55,938 nt of DNA from an uncultured Bacteroidales bacterium (GTDB lineage: Bacteria > Bacteroidota > Bacteroidia > Bacteroidales > Bacteroidaceae). The notes under the pieces are model-generated. The model was not told the origin of the DNA and made no database searches. It saw nothing but the letters and a program-made list of their open reading frames with translations. The stretch is from NCBI GenBank assembly GCA_902798685.1, contig CADBXO010000007.1, positions 1-55,938 of the forward strand, given 5' to 3'. Numbering within the stretch: the first letter of the stretch is position 1; every line of letters begins with the position of its first letter. Made by a program: the position numbers and the translations under genes. Below, piece by piece: positions 9,750 to 19,278 of this stretch.

Positions 9750-11240
9750 TTATCTGGCCAAAGGATTGCCCAGCTCTGAAGCCTCGGCATCTTTCTCATC
9801 CAGCTTGAAGATCATGAACTGCTGATTGTCCTCGGTCAGAGGCTTCCACTCGCCGCCGTTGGGGCCGTTGGGATCAGCATACTTGGCAAAGTTTGACCAT
9901 GCTGTAAGCATCTTCTCAGAGAGATCCCAGTCACCCTTGGTCCAAGGACGCCAGCAATGCTTCAATGACTTGAACACGTACCAGAGGTCCGATGAGTGGA
10001 ATGCACCTCTAAGACGCTGTGTTACCTCAGGATGATTGCCGTCATCGGGCAGCGGACGTGCAAACTGGTAGGCGTATGCCTTGCCGCCCATCTCCTCACG
10101 GTTCAGGCAGAAATCCACGATCTGGGTTCCCATATTGCCTGCATCATTCAGGGTGTAGCCAATCAGATAAGGAACCTGTGCCAGTGAACCGTCCAGGCAG
10201 GCGTCATCAAATGACTCGGGCAGAACATATCCGTCAATATAAGGTGATATGGGTGAAGCGGTCAGAACGCTGCGCTTTCCGGTTACATTATTGTAGAGAG
10301 TACCCAGAGCAAAGATGGTCTCGGTGCTGGCGTTACGCATCTGACGAAGATTGGTCAGTTTGGCCCAGTCGCACACCTCCTTGGTCGATGCCTCAGCCTC
10401 GGCCAGAGTAGTCATACCCTGCTGCGGCATACCCATGCCCATTCCGCGGCCTGCGGGTGCAGCCTCACTCTGCGGGCGGGGCTTAACCAGTCCGCTTCCG
10501 CTCATAATCACAGCCTTGTTGAACAGGCCCTTGGTAAGAGGTGATGAGCAGAGGAACTTGACGCTGCGTGATCCGGCGCTCTGTCCGAATATCATAACGT
10601 TATCGGGGTCACCGCCAAACTGAGCGATATTTTTCTTAACCCACTTCATTGCCTCAATCTGGTCCAGAGTACCCCAGTTTCCTGTGGCGTGCTCAGGATC
10701 CTCGGCTGAAAGCTCGGGATGTGCAAAGAATCCGAACGGTCCTACACGGTAGTTGAATGATACCAGCACAACATCCTTGTTGGCCCACTCCTGACCGTCG
10801 AACTCAGGTTCTGATCCCCAACCCTCACGCATACCGCCGCCGAATATCCAGATGGCAACAGGCAACTTGGCATCGGGTTTGCCGGGTTTCTTGGTCCATA
10901 CGTTCAGGTAGAGGCAATCCTCACTGTAAGGAGCCTCATCACCGTAACCCCACTCGGTAGTATAGCCACCGGGATAATGGGCGGCCTGGAATGGCGGATG
11001 ACCGAATTTGTCACAAACCTTGACACCTTCCCATGGAATAACAGGCTGCGGAGCCTTCCAACGGTTCTGTCCTGTAGGAGGTGCAGCAAACGGAATACCG
11101 CGATAAACGGTTACGCCCTTAATATCGGTAGTAACACCCTGTACCTGTCCGCCCTCAATGGTAAGGACCGGACCGGTCTTCTTAGCGTTGCATACCGTTA
11201 AAGCCAGCAAGCCGGCTAATGTAAAAATCAGTTTCTTCAT
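9750..11240 (-). CDS. Secreted type B carboxylesterase
   Basis: A 496-residue alpha/beta-hydrolase of the carboxylesterase/lipase type B family, with a signal peptide (MKKLIF to about residue 19). The family marks are YRGIPFAAPP near 46, the EDCLYLNVW motif near 107, the oxyanion loop WIFGGG near 131-136, and the nucleophile elbow GQSAGS with Ser221. The elbow has Gln where most relatives have Glu. A His in GAFHSSDLWYVF is the likely catalytic base. Residues about 269-283 form an odd Met/Gly-rich loop (GRGMGMGMPQQGM). It should hydrolyse an ester in the periplasm or outside the cell; the substrate is unknown. It is divergently transcribed from the methyltransferase gene, and the promoters appear to overlap. 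Confidence 0.87.
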   Translation of the reverse strand: MKKLIFTLAGLLALTVCNAKKTGPVLTIEGGQVQGVTTDIKGVTVYRGIPFAAPPTGQNRWKAPQPVIPWEGVKVCDKFGHPPFQAAHYPGGYTTEWGYGDEAPYSEDCLYLNVWTKKPGKPDAKLPVAIWIFGGGMREGWGSEPEFDGQEWANKDVVLVSFNYRVGPFGFFAHPELSAEDPEHATGNWGTLDQIEAMKWVKKNIAQFGGDPDNVMIFGQSAGSRSVKFLCSSPLTKGLFNKAVIMSGSGLVKPRPQSEAAPAGRGMGMGMPQQGMTTLAEAEASTKEVCDWAKLTNLRQMRNASTETIFALGTLYNNVTGKRSVLTASPISPYIDGYVLPESFDDACLDGSLAQVPYLIGYTLNDAGNMGTQIVDFCLNREEMGGKAYAYQFARPLPDDGNHPEVTQRLRGAFHSSDLWYVFKSLKHCWRPWTKGDWDLSEKMLTAWSNFAKYADPNGPNGGEWKPLTEDNQQFMIFKLDEKDAEASELGNPLAR

Positions 11241-11261
11241 AAAGCACTTTGGTTTAATGAC

Positions 11262-11301
11262 GTGAAAGTAATAAGAAAAAAATTAATAATCATTACTTTT
11301 A
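11262..11301. promoter_or_regulatory. Overlapping divergent promoters with inverted repeat
   Basis: Between the esterase and the methyltransferase the arms GAAAGTAAT (near 11264) and ATTACTTTT (11292-11300) form an inverted repeat. Each arm contains a TACTTT-type -7 box, one reading leftward and one rightward (TACTTTTA at 11294-11301). The two genes probably share this control region. Confidence 0.4.
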
Positions 11302-11309
11302 CAGATGAA

Positions 11310-12509
11310 ATGGTGAACAGTCAAACCGAACAGTTTATCCGTGAGCACCGTACAGACGATGTCCGCAAACTTGCTCTGGGCAAGCACCCGGAAGGTGTTG
11401 ACATGCAGTATGCCCTGACACAGATATCCGGTTGGCAAGCTGCCCAAAACAAGATTCCCCTGTGGGCCGATACGGACGGCATAATCTATCCGCAGCATCT
11501 CTCAATGGAGCAGTGCACATCACAGCACATAGCACTCTACAAAGCATCGGTCGTAGAGCAGCTATTAGGAAAAAACTTCAAAATGGCCGATCTCACCGGC
11601 GGATTCGGAGTGGATTGCTTCTTTATCTCAAGGAGTTCCTCCAGCACCTGCTACAACGAGATGTCCAGTGAACTTTGTGACATAGCATTAAACAACTACA
11701 AGGTTTTACAACGTTCCGATATTGCAGTCTCTTGTGGATCAGCAGAGGATTTCATATCACAGCACGGCACCTTTGACCTGCTGTATCTTGACCCCGCAAG
11801 ACGTGACGGCGCAGGCCGCAAAGTAGTATCCATATCAGACTGTCAACCTGATATCAAAGCACTGCAGGACAACCTGTTGGAAGCAGCAAAATACGTCATG
11901 GTCAAGCTCTCACCCATGCTCGACATAAGCCGTTCGCTAACAGAGCTCAGAAACGTGAGCCGCATCCTTATCATCGGTTTGGAAGGAGAATGCAAGGAAC
12001 TTGTATTCATACTGGAGCGCGACTATTCTCAAGAACCTGTTATCGAGGCTGTCGATATCAATGCTAACGGAGCACCGGAAATAACGGTTTCATCGGTCAA
12101 AAGCGCCGATAACGCCCTGTCTCTGCCCATTGCAGCCCCGGAGCAACTCATACCCGGCACATATATCTCAGAGCCATCGGCCCCGTATATGAAAAGCGCC
12201 CTGTTCCGCACCATAGCTGCACAGACCGGTACCGCCCTGCTCCACCCGGACACCCATCTCTTCTGGAGCAAAGAAAAGCCGGAGTCTTTCCCCGGCCGTA
12301 TATTCAAAATTGAAGGTATTATTCCGTTTGACAAAAGATCGTTGTCTGCCTTAACCAAAACCCAGGCCAACCTGTCGGTCAGAAACTTTCCTGAGACCGC
12401 CCCTGCACTCCAGCAAAAGCTCAAACTACGCGACGGAGGCTCCCGCTACCTCATCGCCACCACCCTCTCGGACGGCAAGCGCGTCCTCCTGGATTTGAGT
12501 AAGAATTAA
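11310..12509 (+). CDS. Class I SAM-dependent methyltransferase, THUMP-like family
   Basis: A 399-residue methyltransferase. A Rossmann motif I is visible as MADLTGGFGVDCFF near residue 92, and the acidic loop YLDPARRDGAGR near 160 stands where DPPY/NPPY-type motifs occur in RNA or DNA methyltransferases. The C-terminal 90 residues (FKIEGIIPFDKRSL, then ARNFPETAP-like SVRNFPETAP) fit the THUMP-like domain found in this Bacteroidota family. The substrate is not known; an RNA base is likely. The frame extends upstream to a GTG at 11262, but a -7 box at 11294-11301 lies in that extension, so the ATG at 11310 is preferred. Its last 4 bases overlap the convergent uvrA gene. Confidence 0.78.
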   Translation: MVNSQTEQFIREHRTDDVRKLALGKHPEGVDMQYALTQISGWQAAQNKIPLWADTDGIIYPQHLSMEQCTSQHIALYKASVVEQLLGKNFKMADLTGGFGVDCFFISRSSSSTCYNEMSSELCDIALNNYKVLQRSDIAVSCGSAEDFISQHGTFDLLYLDPARRDGAGRKVVSISDCQPDIKALQDNLLEAAKYVMVKLSPMLDISRSLTELRNVSRILIIGLEGECKELVFILERDYSQEPVIEAVDINANGAPEITVSSVKSADNALSLPIAAPEQLIPGTYISEPSAPYMKSALFRTIAAQTGTALLHPDTHLFWSKEKPESFPGRIFKIEGIIPFDKRSLSALTKTQANLSVRNFPETAPALQQKLKLRDGGSRYLIATTLSDGKRVLLDLSKN

Positions 12510-15367
12510 CGGGCTAATTCCTCAGCAAGGAACTTGGCGGTGTAGCCTTTGCCGCAGGCGGCAACCTGCTCGGGAGTGCCCTGAGCCACGATCATACCGC
12601 CTCCGCGACCGCCTTCGGGGCCGATGTCAATAACCCAGTCGGCCTGTTTGATAACATCCATGTTGTGCTCAATGACAATTACGGTGTTACCCTTGTCAAC
12701 CAGACGGTTGAGCACATTCATAAGAACGCGGATATCCTCAAAATGCAGTCCTGTGGTAGGCTCGTCAAGGATGTAGAGAGTGCGGCCGGTATCGCGTTTG
12801 GCAAGCTCAGTGGCCAGTTTCACGCGCTGGCTCTCACCGCCTGAAATCGTTGTGGAGGGCTGTCCCAGTTTGAGATAACCCAGGCCCACATCCTGCAGCA
12901 CCTTTATCTTGCCGAGTATATTGGGAACGTTCTCAAAGAACTCTACAGCCATGTTGATGGTCATGTCCAGGACATCGGCTATAGACTTGCCCTTATAGCG
13001 GACCTCAAGGGTCTCACGGTTGTAACGCTTGCCGTGGCAGACCTCACAGGGTACCATAACATCGGGCAGGAAGTTCATCTCAATGGTCTTGTAACCGTTT
13101 CCGCCGCATGCCTCGCATCGGCCTCCCGATACGTTGAATGAGAATCGGCCCGGTTTATAGGCACGAATCTTTGATTCCGGCAGCTCTACAAAAAGCTGGC
13201 GGATATCGCTGAAAACGCCGGTATAAGTGGCGGGGTTGGAACGCGGTGAACGGCCAATCGGTGACTGGTCCACATCCACAACCTTGTCTATGAAATCAAT
13301 GCCGTCGACAGAGTCATATTCGAGCGGCTCCTTCAGGGAGCGGTAGAATTTCTGTGAGAGAATGGGCTGCAGCGTCTCATTGACCAGCGTTGATTTTCCG
13401 CTGCCCGAAACACCTGTAACGCAGATCAGCTTGCCCAGCGGGAACTCCACGTCAATGCCCTTAAGGTTGTTGCCGCGGCATCCGTGCAGCACAATGCTCT
13501 CTCCGTTGCCTTCACGGCGTCCCTTCATATTGCCGTCAGCCGTATCCAGCTTGCCGTTCAGATATCCGGCGGTAAGGGTATCGGTACTTAAAAGCTGCTC
13601 GGCAGTGCCCTGGAACACCACTTCACCACCCTTGCGGCCGGCACGCGGACCCAGGTCGATTATCCAGTCGGCAGCCAGCATCATGTCACGGTCATGCTCC
13701 ACAACCAGAACGGTGTTGCCGCCGTCACGCAGCTGCTTGAGTGATTCAATAAGACGTACGTTGTCTCTCTGATGGAGGCCGATACTCGGCTCGTCAAGAA
13801 TATAGAGAACATTGACCAGCTTGGAGCCTATCTGTGTAGCCAGACGTATGCGCTGCTCCTCACCGCCGGAGAGTGACTCCGCAGGACGGTTCAGAGACAG
13901 GTAATCCAGACCCACCTCAAGCATGAAACTCAGTCTGGTACGTATCTCCTTGAGGATCTCGGATGCAATGGTGCGCTGACGCTCACTCAGACGCGGCTCG
14001 ACATTGCAGCACCACTCATAGAGGTCCTGAATGTCCATCGATGCCAGCTCATATATGTTCTTGCCGTCAATACGGAAGTTGAGCGACTCCTTGTTGAGTC
14101 GTGCGCCGCCGCACTCGGGGCATACGCGGGTAACAGCGAACTGATCGGCCCACTTCTGCTCGGCAGCCGTAAGGTCTGTCTGCTGCTGGAGCGAGCGTAC
14201 ATATTTGAATATGCCCTCATACTCCATGAATACGGCATCGGCCTCACTGTTGATACCGGTAATCTGTACCTTGATGCGTTCGTCACAACCGTTCAGCAGT
14301 TCCTCGATAACATCATTGGTCATCTCCGATATGGGAGTGTCGAGCGTATAGTCATATTTGGCAAGCAGAGCTGTTATCTGCCTGAATATAAGCGTGTTCT
14401 TAAATGTACCCAGAGGAGCTATGGCACCCTGTCGTACAGAGAGTGAACGGTCCGGAATGACCTTCTCTTCATCTACGGCCGATATGTATCCCAGACCCTT
14501 GCACTTGGGGCAGAATCCCTGAGGCGAGTTGAATGAGAAGTTGTGCGGAGCGGGCTCGCGGTATGAGAGTCCGGTTACGGGGCACATCAGACGCTTGCTG
14601 TAGTGACGCAGCACTCCGGGCTCCGGACGGCCGGGAATGGTCTCCTTGGGCATTGAGAGAACCATCATCAGTCCCTCACCCTGCTTCATGGCAAGAGCCA
14701 CGCTGTCGGCCAGACGGTGCTTGTATTTCTCATTGACAACCAGTTTCTCAATAACCACCTCAATGTCATGGTTGCGGTAACGGTCCAGTTTCATGCCGGG
14801 CTTAACCTCACGCAGCTCACCGTCCACACGGACATTCAGGTAACCCTTACGGCGTATGCTCTCAAATAGCTCCTTGTAGTGTCCCTTACGGTTGCGAACC
14901 AGCGGAGCCAGCACATAGATGCGCTGTCCGTCATAGTCATTGAGTATCAGGTCAATGATCTGCTCCTCGGTAAACTTTACCATCTTCTCGCCGCTCAAGT
15001 ATGAGAACGCCTCACCTGCACGGGCAAAAAGCAGACGCAGATAGTCATAGACCTCGGTCACCGTACCCACGGTAGAGCGCGGATTGCGGTTGGTTGTCTT
15101 CTGTTCAATTGAAATTACCGGGCTCAGACCTGTTATGCGGTCCACGTCGGGACGCTGCAGGTTACCCAGGAAATTGCGGGCATAGGCCGAGAATGTCTCG
15201 ATGTAACGGCGCTGACCCTCAGCGTAGATTGTGTCAAATGCCAGTGATGACTTGCCGCTTCCGCTCAGACCCGTAACGACGGTGAGCGACTTGTGCGGAA
15301 TCTCCACATCAATGTTCTTCAGGTTGTTTGACCTGGCACCTGTAACTACAATCTTAGACTTCTCCAT
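12506..15367 (-). CDS. uvrA: UvrA, excinuclease ABC damage-recognition subunit
   Basis: A 953-residue ATPase of nucleotide excision repair that scans DNA as a dimer with UvrB. Two ABC modules are present: Walker A GLSGSGKS at residues 33-40 and a second GVSGSGKS near 643. The signatures are LSGGEEQRIRLATQ near 500 and ISGGESQRVKLATEL near 840, each followed by ILDEPS/ILDEPT. Zinc-binding cysteines occur as CPVTGLS with FCPKCKG, in the first module, and as CEACGGNGYK with CEVCHGKRYN in the second. Length is normal. It starts 3 bases after the stop of the upstream T9SS-type protein gene, so both are likely on one transcript. uvrB is 7 kb away in the opposite direction. Confidence 0.97.
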   Translation of the reverse strand: MEKSKIVVTGARSNNLKNIDVEIPHKSLTVVTGLSGSGKSSLAFDTIYAEGQRRYIETFSAYARNFLGNLQRPDVDRITGLSPVISIEQKTTNRNPRSTVGTVTEVYDYLRLLFARAGEAFSYLSGEKMVKFTEEQIIDLILNDYDGQRIYVLAPLVRNRKGHYKELFESIRRKGYLNVRVDGELREVKPGMKLDRYRNHDIEVVIEKLVVNEKYKHRLADSVALAMKQGEGLMMVLSMPKETIPGRPEPGVLRHYSKRLMCPVTGLSYREPAPHNFSFNSPQGFCPKCKGLGYISAVDEEKVIPDRSLSVRQGAIAPLGTFKNTLIFRQITALLAKYDYTLDTPISEMTNDVIEELLNGCDERIKVQITGINSEADAVFMEYEGIFKYVRSLQQQTDLTAAEQKWADQFAVTRVCPECGGARLNKESLNFRIDGKNIYELASMDIQDLYEWCCNVEPRLSERQRTIASEILKEIRTRLSFMLEVGLDYLSLNRPAESLSGGEEQRIRLATQIGSKLVNVLYILDEPSIGLHQRDNVRLIESLKQLRDGGNTVLVVEHDRDMMLAADWIIDLGPRAGRKGGEVVFQGTAEQLLSTDTLTAGYLNGKLDTADGNMKGRREGNGESIVLHGCRGNNLKGIDVEFPLGKLICVTGVSGSGKSTLVNETLQPILSQKFYRSLKEPLEYDSVDGIDFIDKVVDVDQSPIGRSPRSNPATYTGVFSDIRQLFVELPESKIRAYKPGRFSFNVSGGRCEACGGNGYKTIEMNFLPDVMVPCEVCHGKRYNRETLEVRYKGKSIADVLDMTINMAVEFFENVPNILGKIKVLQDVGLGYLKLGQPSTTISGGESQRVKLATELAKRDTGRTLYILDEPTTGLHFEDIRVLMNVLNRLVDKGNTVIVIEHNMDVIKQADWVIDIGPEGGRGGGMIVAQGTPEQVAACGKGYTAKFLAEELAR

Positions 15368-15370
15368 TTA

Positions 15371-16159
15371 TCAATTTCCCAATCCCAGTCCTTTAAGTAC
15401 GTTTATATCGGCCTTCTTGTCAAAAATGCGGCCTCCGGCTCCGGTAGCCTGTACATTTATGTAATATACTCCGTCGTTTACGACATCGCCGCCAAATGTG
15501 CCGTCCCACAGCTCAAACAGGTAGCCGCCGTCATTGTCGGGCTCGGCATCGTACGGCAGTATCTGATCCATCTTGCCCGATACGGTCTTGATGGTCTGGC
15601 CCCAGCGGTTGAATATGGCTACATTCAGCTTCACGATGGAGCGTACATATATCTTGTATACGTCGTTTATGCCGTCACCGTTGGGTGAGAAAGCGTTGAA
15701 CAGACGTATCTCAGAGTCATCTACAGTAAAATCCATGGGAGCAACCTCAGTACCGAGAATGGTCTCAGTCTCATTCTTCTCCCTGTATGACCAGGCATAA
15801 TTGACCTGGAACTTACCGTAGTCAGTGAATTCATATTCGGTCACGCTCTCCTGGCGTTTCAGGTAATCGGTTGTCTCCTGTCCGTCTCCGTTGGTGATGG
15901 TGCGTGTCACAGTCCACTGCGGAAAGAGTACGTACTCCTTTCCGTCATCGGCCACCAGCTCTGACTCGAACCTGGCGCGCAGGGGGACGTTGAGTGTCGA
16001 GGGTGATGATTCACCGGGGGCAATCACCGTCGAGTCACCTGACACGGATATCAGGACAACCCTGACATTCACCTGAGGGATGCCTGCAAATGCAGTAAAA
16101 CAAGGTGCTGCCGCCATTAAGGCAGCAAAGAAAAGCTTCAGGAAAACACACTTTTTCAT
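15371..16159 (-). CDS. Secreted protein with gliding-motility/T9SS type B C-terminal domain
   Basis: A 262-residue exported protein. The chosen ATG at 16159 gives a clean signal peptide (MKKCVFLKLFFAALMAAA, cut near FAG); the frame open further upstream has no secretion signal and runs through the promoter. The C-terminal 90 residues match the gliding motility-associated C-terminal domain: FNAFSPNGDGINDVYKI, IFNRWGQTI, LWDGTFGG, VNDGVYYI. This domain directs type IX secretion and surface attachment in Bacteroidota. The N-terminal part has beta-rich, Ig-like character and is not further recognised. It precedes uvrA by 3 bases. Confidence 0.85.
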   Translation of the reverse strand: MKKCVFLKLFFAALMAAAPCFTAFAGIPQVNVRVVLISVSGDSTVIAPGESSPSTLNVPLRARFESELVADDGKEYVLFPQWTVTRTITNGDGQETTDYLKRQESVTEYEFTDYGKFQVNYAWSYREKNETETILGTEVAPMDFTVDDSEIRLFNAFSPNGDGINDVYKIYVRSIVKLNVAIFNRWGQTIKTVSGKMDQILPYDAEPDNDGGYLFELWDGTFGGDVVNDGVYYINVQATGAGGRIFDKKADINVLKGLGLGN

Positions 16160-16178
16160 ACAGTCTCGTTTCAAATCG

Positions 16179-16186
16179 CAAAGGTA
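16179..16186 (-). promoter_or_regulatory. -7 box for the T9SS protein-uvrA unit
   Basis: CAAAGGTA on the plus strand reads TACCTTTG on the minus strand, 19 bases before the ATG at 16159. It fits the Bacteroidota -7 consensus and supports that start. Confidence 0.5.
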
Positions 16187-16262
16187 CTCAAAATATACTT
16201 TGATTCTAACTTCTGCTAATGTTATAGATAATATATATAAACGTAGATTGAAGCCTTTTTTG

Positions 16263-16270
16263 TATTTTTG
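16263..16270 (+). promoter_or_regulatory. -7 box before the LysM protein gene
   Basis: TATTTTTG lies 22 bases before the ATG at 16293 and matches TAnnTTTG. Confidence 0.5.
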
Positions 16271-16292
16271 CCCTTCAGAAAGATAATCACTT

Positions 16293-18110
16293 ATGAGAAA
16301 TCTCAAGACAATCATAGCAACGGTACTGCTGTCGGCTCTTTTCAGCATTCAGGCAGGAGCTCAGGAATATTTCATGCATACCGTAACCCAGGGACAGGGT
16401 CTTTACTCAATATCCAGAATGTACGGCGTTACCGAGGATGAGATCATCAAGCTCAATCCCGGAAGCGAAAAGGTAATTCGCACCGGACAGGAACTGCGCA
16501 TTCCCAACAGGAAGCAGACCGCTTCAGGCAAGTTCCACACTGTCCAGAAAGGTGAGACACTCTACCGTCTGGCAGTTGAGAACCGCATATCAGTCAAGGA
16601 ACTGTGTGACGCCAACCCCGGCCTCTCAGCCGAGAACTTCAAGATTGGTCAGGTAATCACCATCCCCGCCCCCTCTGACGAGGATCCGCTGGCATCAACC
16701 ATTGAGAACGCCGGAGCCAACGCACCCCAGCACATAATGGCCGATGCCCAGACCATCCAGTCCGACACCGCCGTTTTCAAGACCTATCACATAGTCAAGA
16801 AACGTGAGACCATATTCCGTATCTGCCGCATTTACGGAATAACCCAGGACGAGTTCATACAGGCCAACCCCGAGTACAAGTACAACAAACTCAAACCGGG
16901 TGCAGAAGTAAGGATTCCCTTCTCAAGCAAGGAGATGGCACAGCGCAAGCAGCTCATCCGTGAGGCTCAGGACCGCATGGAATCCATCCCTGACAGCATG
17001 CTCTTCAGCATGAATGAGAGCCAGCAGCATAAGACAGACGGCACTCTTACAGCCGCCCTCATACTGCCCTTCTCACTTGAGGATTCCACCACTACACTGC
17101 AGAAACAGATGATAGAGTTCTATCAGGGCATACTTCTGGCGCTTGACAAGCTCAAGGAAGAGAAAATATCCGTCAACCTTAAGGTATTCGATTCTGAAGG
17201 TGATGACAAATCCCTCACCCCGCTGCTTGAAAGCGGCAAGATGGATGACGTCGATATCATATTCGGTCCCAGATGGACCAACCAGATAGCTGAGGCTGCA
17301 AGATGGTCAACCGCACATCAGGTACCGCTGGTACTCCCCATGAATGCCGGGGCCGATGACGTATTCAACAACCCCTACGTCTACCAGCTCAACACCCCGC
17401 AGTCATACTTCAACCAGGAGATCTACAACCACTTCCTGGAGCAGTTCCCCAATGCCAACGTGATACTGCTTGATGCCGATGAGTACCGCAGGAACGAGTT
17501 CATTGACGGGCTCAAACAGACCCTCTCGGAACACGATATTCCCATGACCACACTGATGGTTGACACAGCATACCAGACGCTTCTGGATACCATCGTGCCC
17601 GGCAAACAGAATATATTCATCATCAACTCCGACGAGAGCGGACCCCTCAACACCATGCTGCCCGTACTGCAGCTGATAACACGTACCAAGGCACCTGAGG
17701 TTGAGACACACCTGTTCGGATATCCCAGATACCAGATATACGCAACAGATCATCTTGAAGAGTTCTATGAGGTTGACACCTGGTTCTACAGCTGGTTCTA
17801 CACCAACAACATGCTCAAGGAATCAGTTGATTTCAACACCCTGTTCCGCCGCTCGTTCAGCCGTCAGATGATGATAAGCTATCCCAGCTTCGCTCCTTAC
17901 GGATATGATACAGGCTACTATTTCCTCAAGGGACTGGCCACCTACGGCAAGGACTTTGAGAATCACCTGAATGACCTGCAGACAGATCCCGTACACGTAG
18001 GATTCAAGTTTGAGCGTGTAAACAACTGGGGAGGTTTCATAAACCGCAAGGTGTTCTTTATTCACTTATCCAACGACTACAAGGTCGAGAAGAAAGACTT
18101 TGACAGATAA
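16293..18110 (+). CDS. LysM protein with periplasmic-binding-like C-terminal domain
   Basis: A 605-residue exported protein with signal peptide (cut near AGAQ, residue 24). Three LysM repeats are visible: about 26-71 (TVTQGQGLYSISRMYGV), 79-126 (TVQKGETLYRLAVEN) and 163-211 (IVKKRETIFRICRIYGI). Each ends in the typical IP segment after a KxGQ/PGA turn. They should bind peptidoglycan glycan strands. The remaining 370 residues resemble a type 1 periplasmic-binding/ABC substrate-binding fold (AALILPFSLED, then VDIIFGPRWTNQIAEAARWS), which is common in Bacteroidota LysM proteins and has no attached transporter. The next gene overlaps by one base (TAATG), so a barrel partner is coexpressed. Ligand is unknown. 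Confidence 0.83.
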   Translation: MRNLKTIIATVLLSALFSIQAGAQEYFMHTVTQGQGLYSISRMYGVTEDEIIKLNPGSEKVIRTGQELRIPNRKQTASGKFHTVQKGETLYRLAVENRISVKELCDANPGLSAENFKIGQVITIPAPSDEDPLASTIENAGANAPQHIMADAQTIQSDTAVFKTYHIVKKRETIFRICRIYGITQDEFIQANPEYKYNKLKPGAEVRIPFSSKEMAQRKQLIREAQDRMESIPDSMLFSMNESQQHKTDGTLTAALILPFSLEDSTTTLQKQMIEFYQGILLALDKLKEEKISVNLKVFDSEGDDKSLTPLLESGKMDDVDIIFGPRWTNQIAEAARWSTAHQVPLVLPMNAGADDVFNNPYVYQLNTPQSYFNQEIYNHFLEQFPNANVILLDADEYRRNEFIDGLKQTLSEHDIPMTTLMVDTAYQTLLDTIVPGKQNIFIINSDESGPLNTMLPVLQLITRTKAPEVETHLFGYPRYQIYATDHLEEFYEVDTWFYSWFYTNNMLKESVDFNTLFRRSFSRQMMISYPSFAPYGYDTGYYFLKGLATYGKDFENHLNDLQTDPVHVGFKFERVNNWGGFINRKVFFIHLSNDYKVEKKDFDR

Positions 18111-18805
18111 TGAAGCGGACTCTCACCATACTCTTTACTCTGGCATTCGCTTTCACCACCGCCACCGCTCAGGTTGGTGATCCGCGTCATACCATCTCCG
18201 TTGGCGTTAACGGCGGAATGGGCACAAGCCAGGTATCATTTATCCCCTCTATCAAGCAGACATTGAGTCTGGGCCCCACCTACGGCGTCAGCATACGTCA
18301 TATATCAGAGAAATACTTTTTCCTGATATGCGGTACACAGTTGGAGTGCAATATAGCAAACCGAGGCTGGACCGAGCTTATTGAAGACGGTTCCGGAAAC
18401 GAATATACCCGCGTGGCTACATATATAGAGGTACCCTTCCTGGCACATCTGGGCTTTGGACGTGAGTTCCGCGGCGTTCAGGGCCACATCAACCTTGGCC
18501 CTCAGGTAAGTTATCTGCTCAAAGAAAGGGAGATCTACGGCGGACAGAAGCCATGGGATACCACCAACCGTCCCAACCAGGTTATCGAGCAGTACGGAAA
18601 GGGAATAGAGAACAAGCTGGACTACGGTATAACCGCCAGCTTTGGTCTTGAATTACACACGGGAATCGGAAACTTCGGAGTTGAAGGCCGATACTACTTC
18701 GGCCTGGGTAATATCTACGGAATTACCAAGAGGGATTACTTTGCACGCTGCGCCAACAGCACAATCTCTGTCCGCGCCACCTACTCCTTCAATATCCTTA
18801 ATTAA
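18110..18805 (+). CDS. Outer-membrane beta-barrel protein (PorT-like fold)
   Basis: A 231-residue exported protein with a signal peptide (cut near TATAQ, residue 21). The mature part alternates hydrophobic and polar residues in amphipathic strands, with turns such as GMGTSQVSF, VPFLAHLGFG and GLELHTGIGNFGVEGRYYFGLGNI. It ends with YSFNILN, a final strand with an aromatic residue as expected for a barrel. This agrees with the outer membrane beta-barrel families that include PorT, but the specific member cannot be assigned. Its ATG overlaps the stop of the LysM gene by one base. Its 3' end overlaps the convergent DUF4293 gene by 4 bases. Confidence 0.7.
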   Translation: MKRTLTILFTLAFAFTTATAQVGDPRHTISVGVNGGMGTSQVSFIPSIKQTLSLGPTYGVSIRHISEKYFFLICGTQLECNIANRGWTELIEDGSGNEYTRVATYIEVPFLAHLGFGREFRGVQGHINLGPQVSYLLKEREIYGGQKPWDTTNRPNQVIEQYGKGIENKLDYGITASFGLELHTGIGNFGVEGRYYFGLGNIYGITKRDYFARCANSTISVRATYSFNILN

Positions 18806-19278
18806 TCGCGGAGTCTGAATCCGCTCGCTTTTGCTATGATGGCAGCTTCAGCCTTGGAGACGCCGTTTATAGTCATGTACTCCAGTATAAGACTGATGAG
18901 CGGGAATGCCGCAGCTATACGCGGGCCGAATGAAGCGTCGCCCTTGACCAGCAGGACATATACCACAAACAGTATGTAATAACCTACCGTAAGCAGCATC
19001 ATGAACACCAGCAGGCGCTTCTGAAGCACGAAATTGCGGAAACCGGACAACAGCAGCTCAAACACGCCCACTGCGAGTATTGCGATCATAATCACACCCA
19101 AAGCCCACATGGCGCCGGCGCTGTCACCCTCAATGAAATTCAGGCGGAAGTTGGTAAGCTCCGCCGATGCTCCCTCCGCATTGGAGAGTTCTCCTATGGG
19201 AAGAAGAAGGCCGGCAAACATCAATACACAGATGAGAGCCAGCCATACCTGATGGAGGTAGAGTTCTATCTTCATCAA
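18802..19278 (-). CDS. DUF4293 integral membrane protein
   Basis: A 158-residue protein with four hydrophobic segments and the family-type start IELYLHQVWLALICVLMFAGLL. It matches the Bacteroidota-specific DUF4293 family, for which no function is known. It overlaps the upstream omega-subunit gene by 4 bases (ATGA-type junction) and is the last gene of the bamD-omega-DUF4293 unit. Confidence 0.8.
   Translation of the reverse strand: MMKIELYLHQVWLALICVLMFAGLLLPIGELSNAEGASAELTNFRLNFIEGDSAGAMWALGVIMIAILAVGVFELLLSGFRNFVLQKRLLVFMMLLTVGYYILFVVYVLLVKGDASFGPRIAAAFPLISLILEYMTINGVSKAEAAIIAKASGFRLRD

Noticed and set aside
15371-16348. Extended start of the T9SS-type protein at 16348
   Set aside because: The added 63 residues show no secretion signal and overlap the LysM gene start and both promoters; the ATG at 16159 starts a clean signal peptide.
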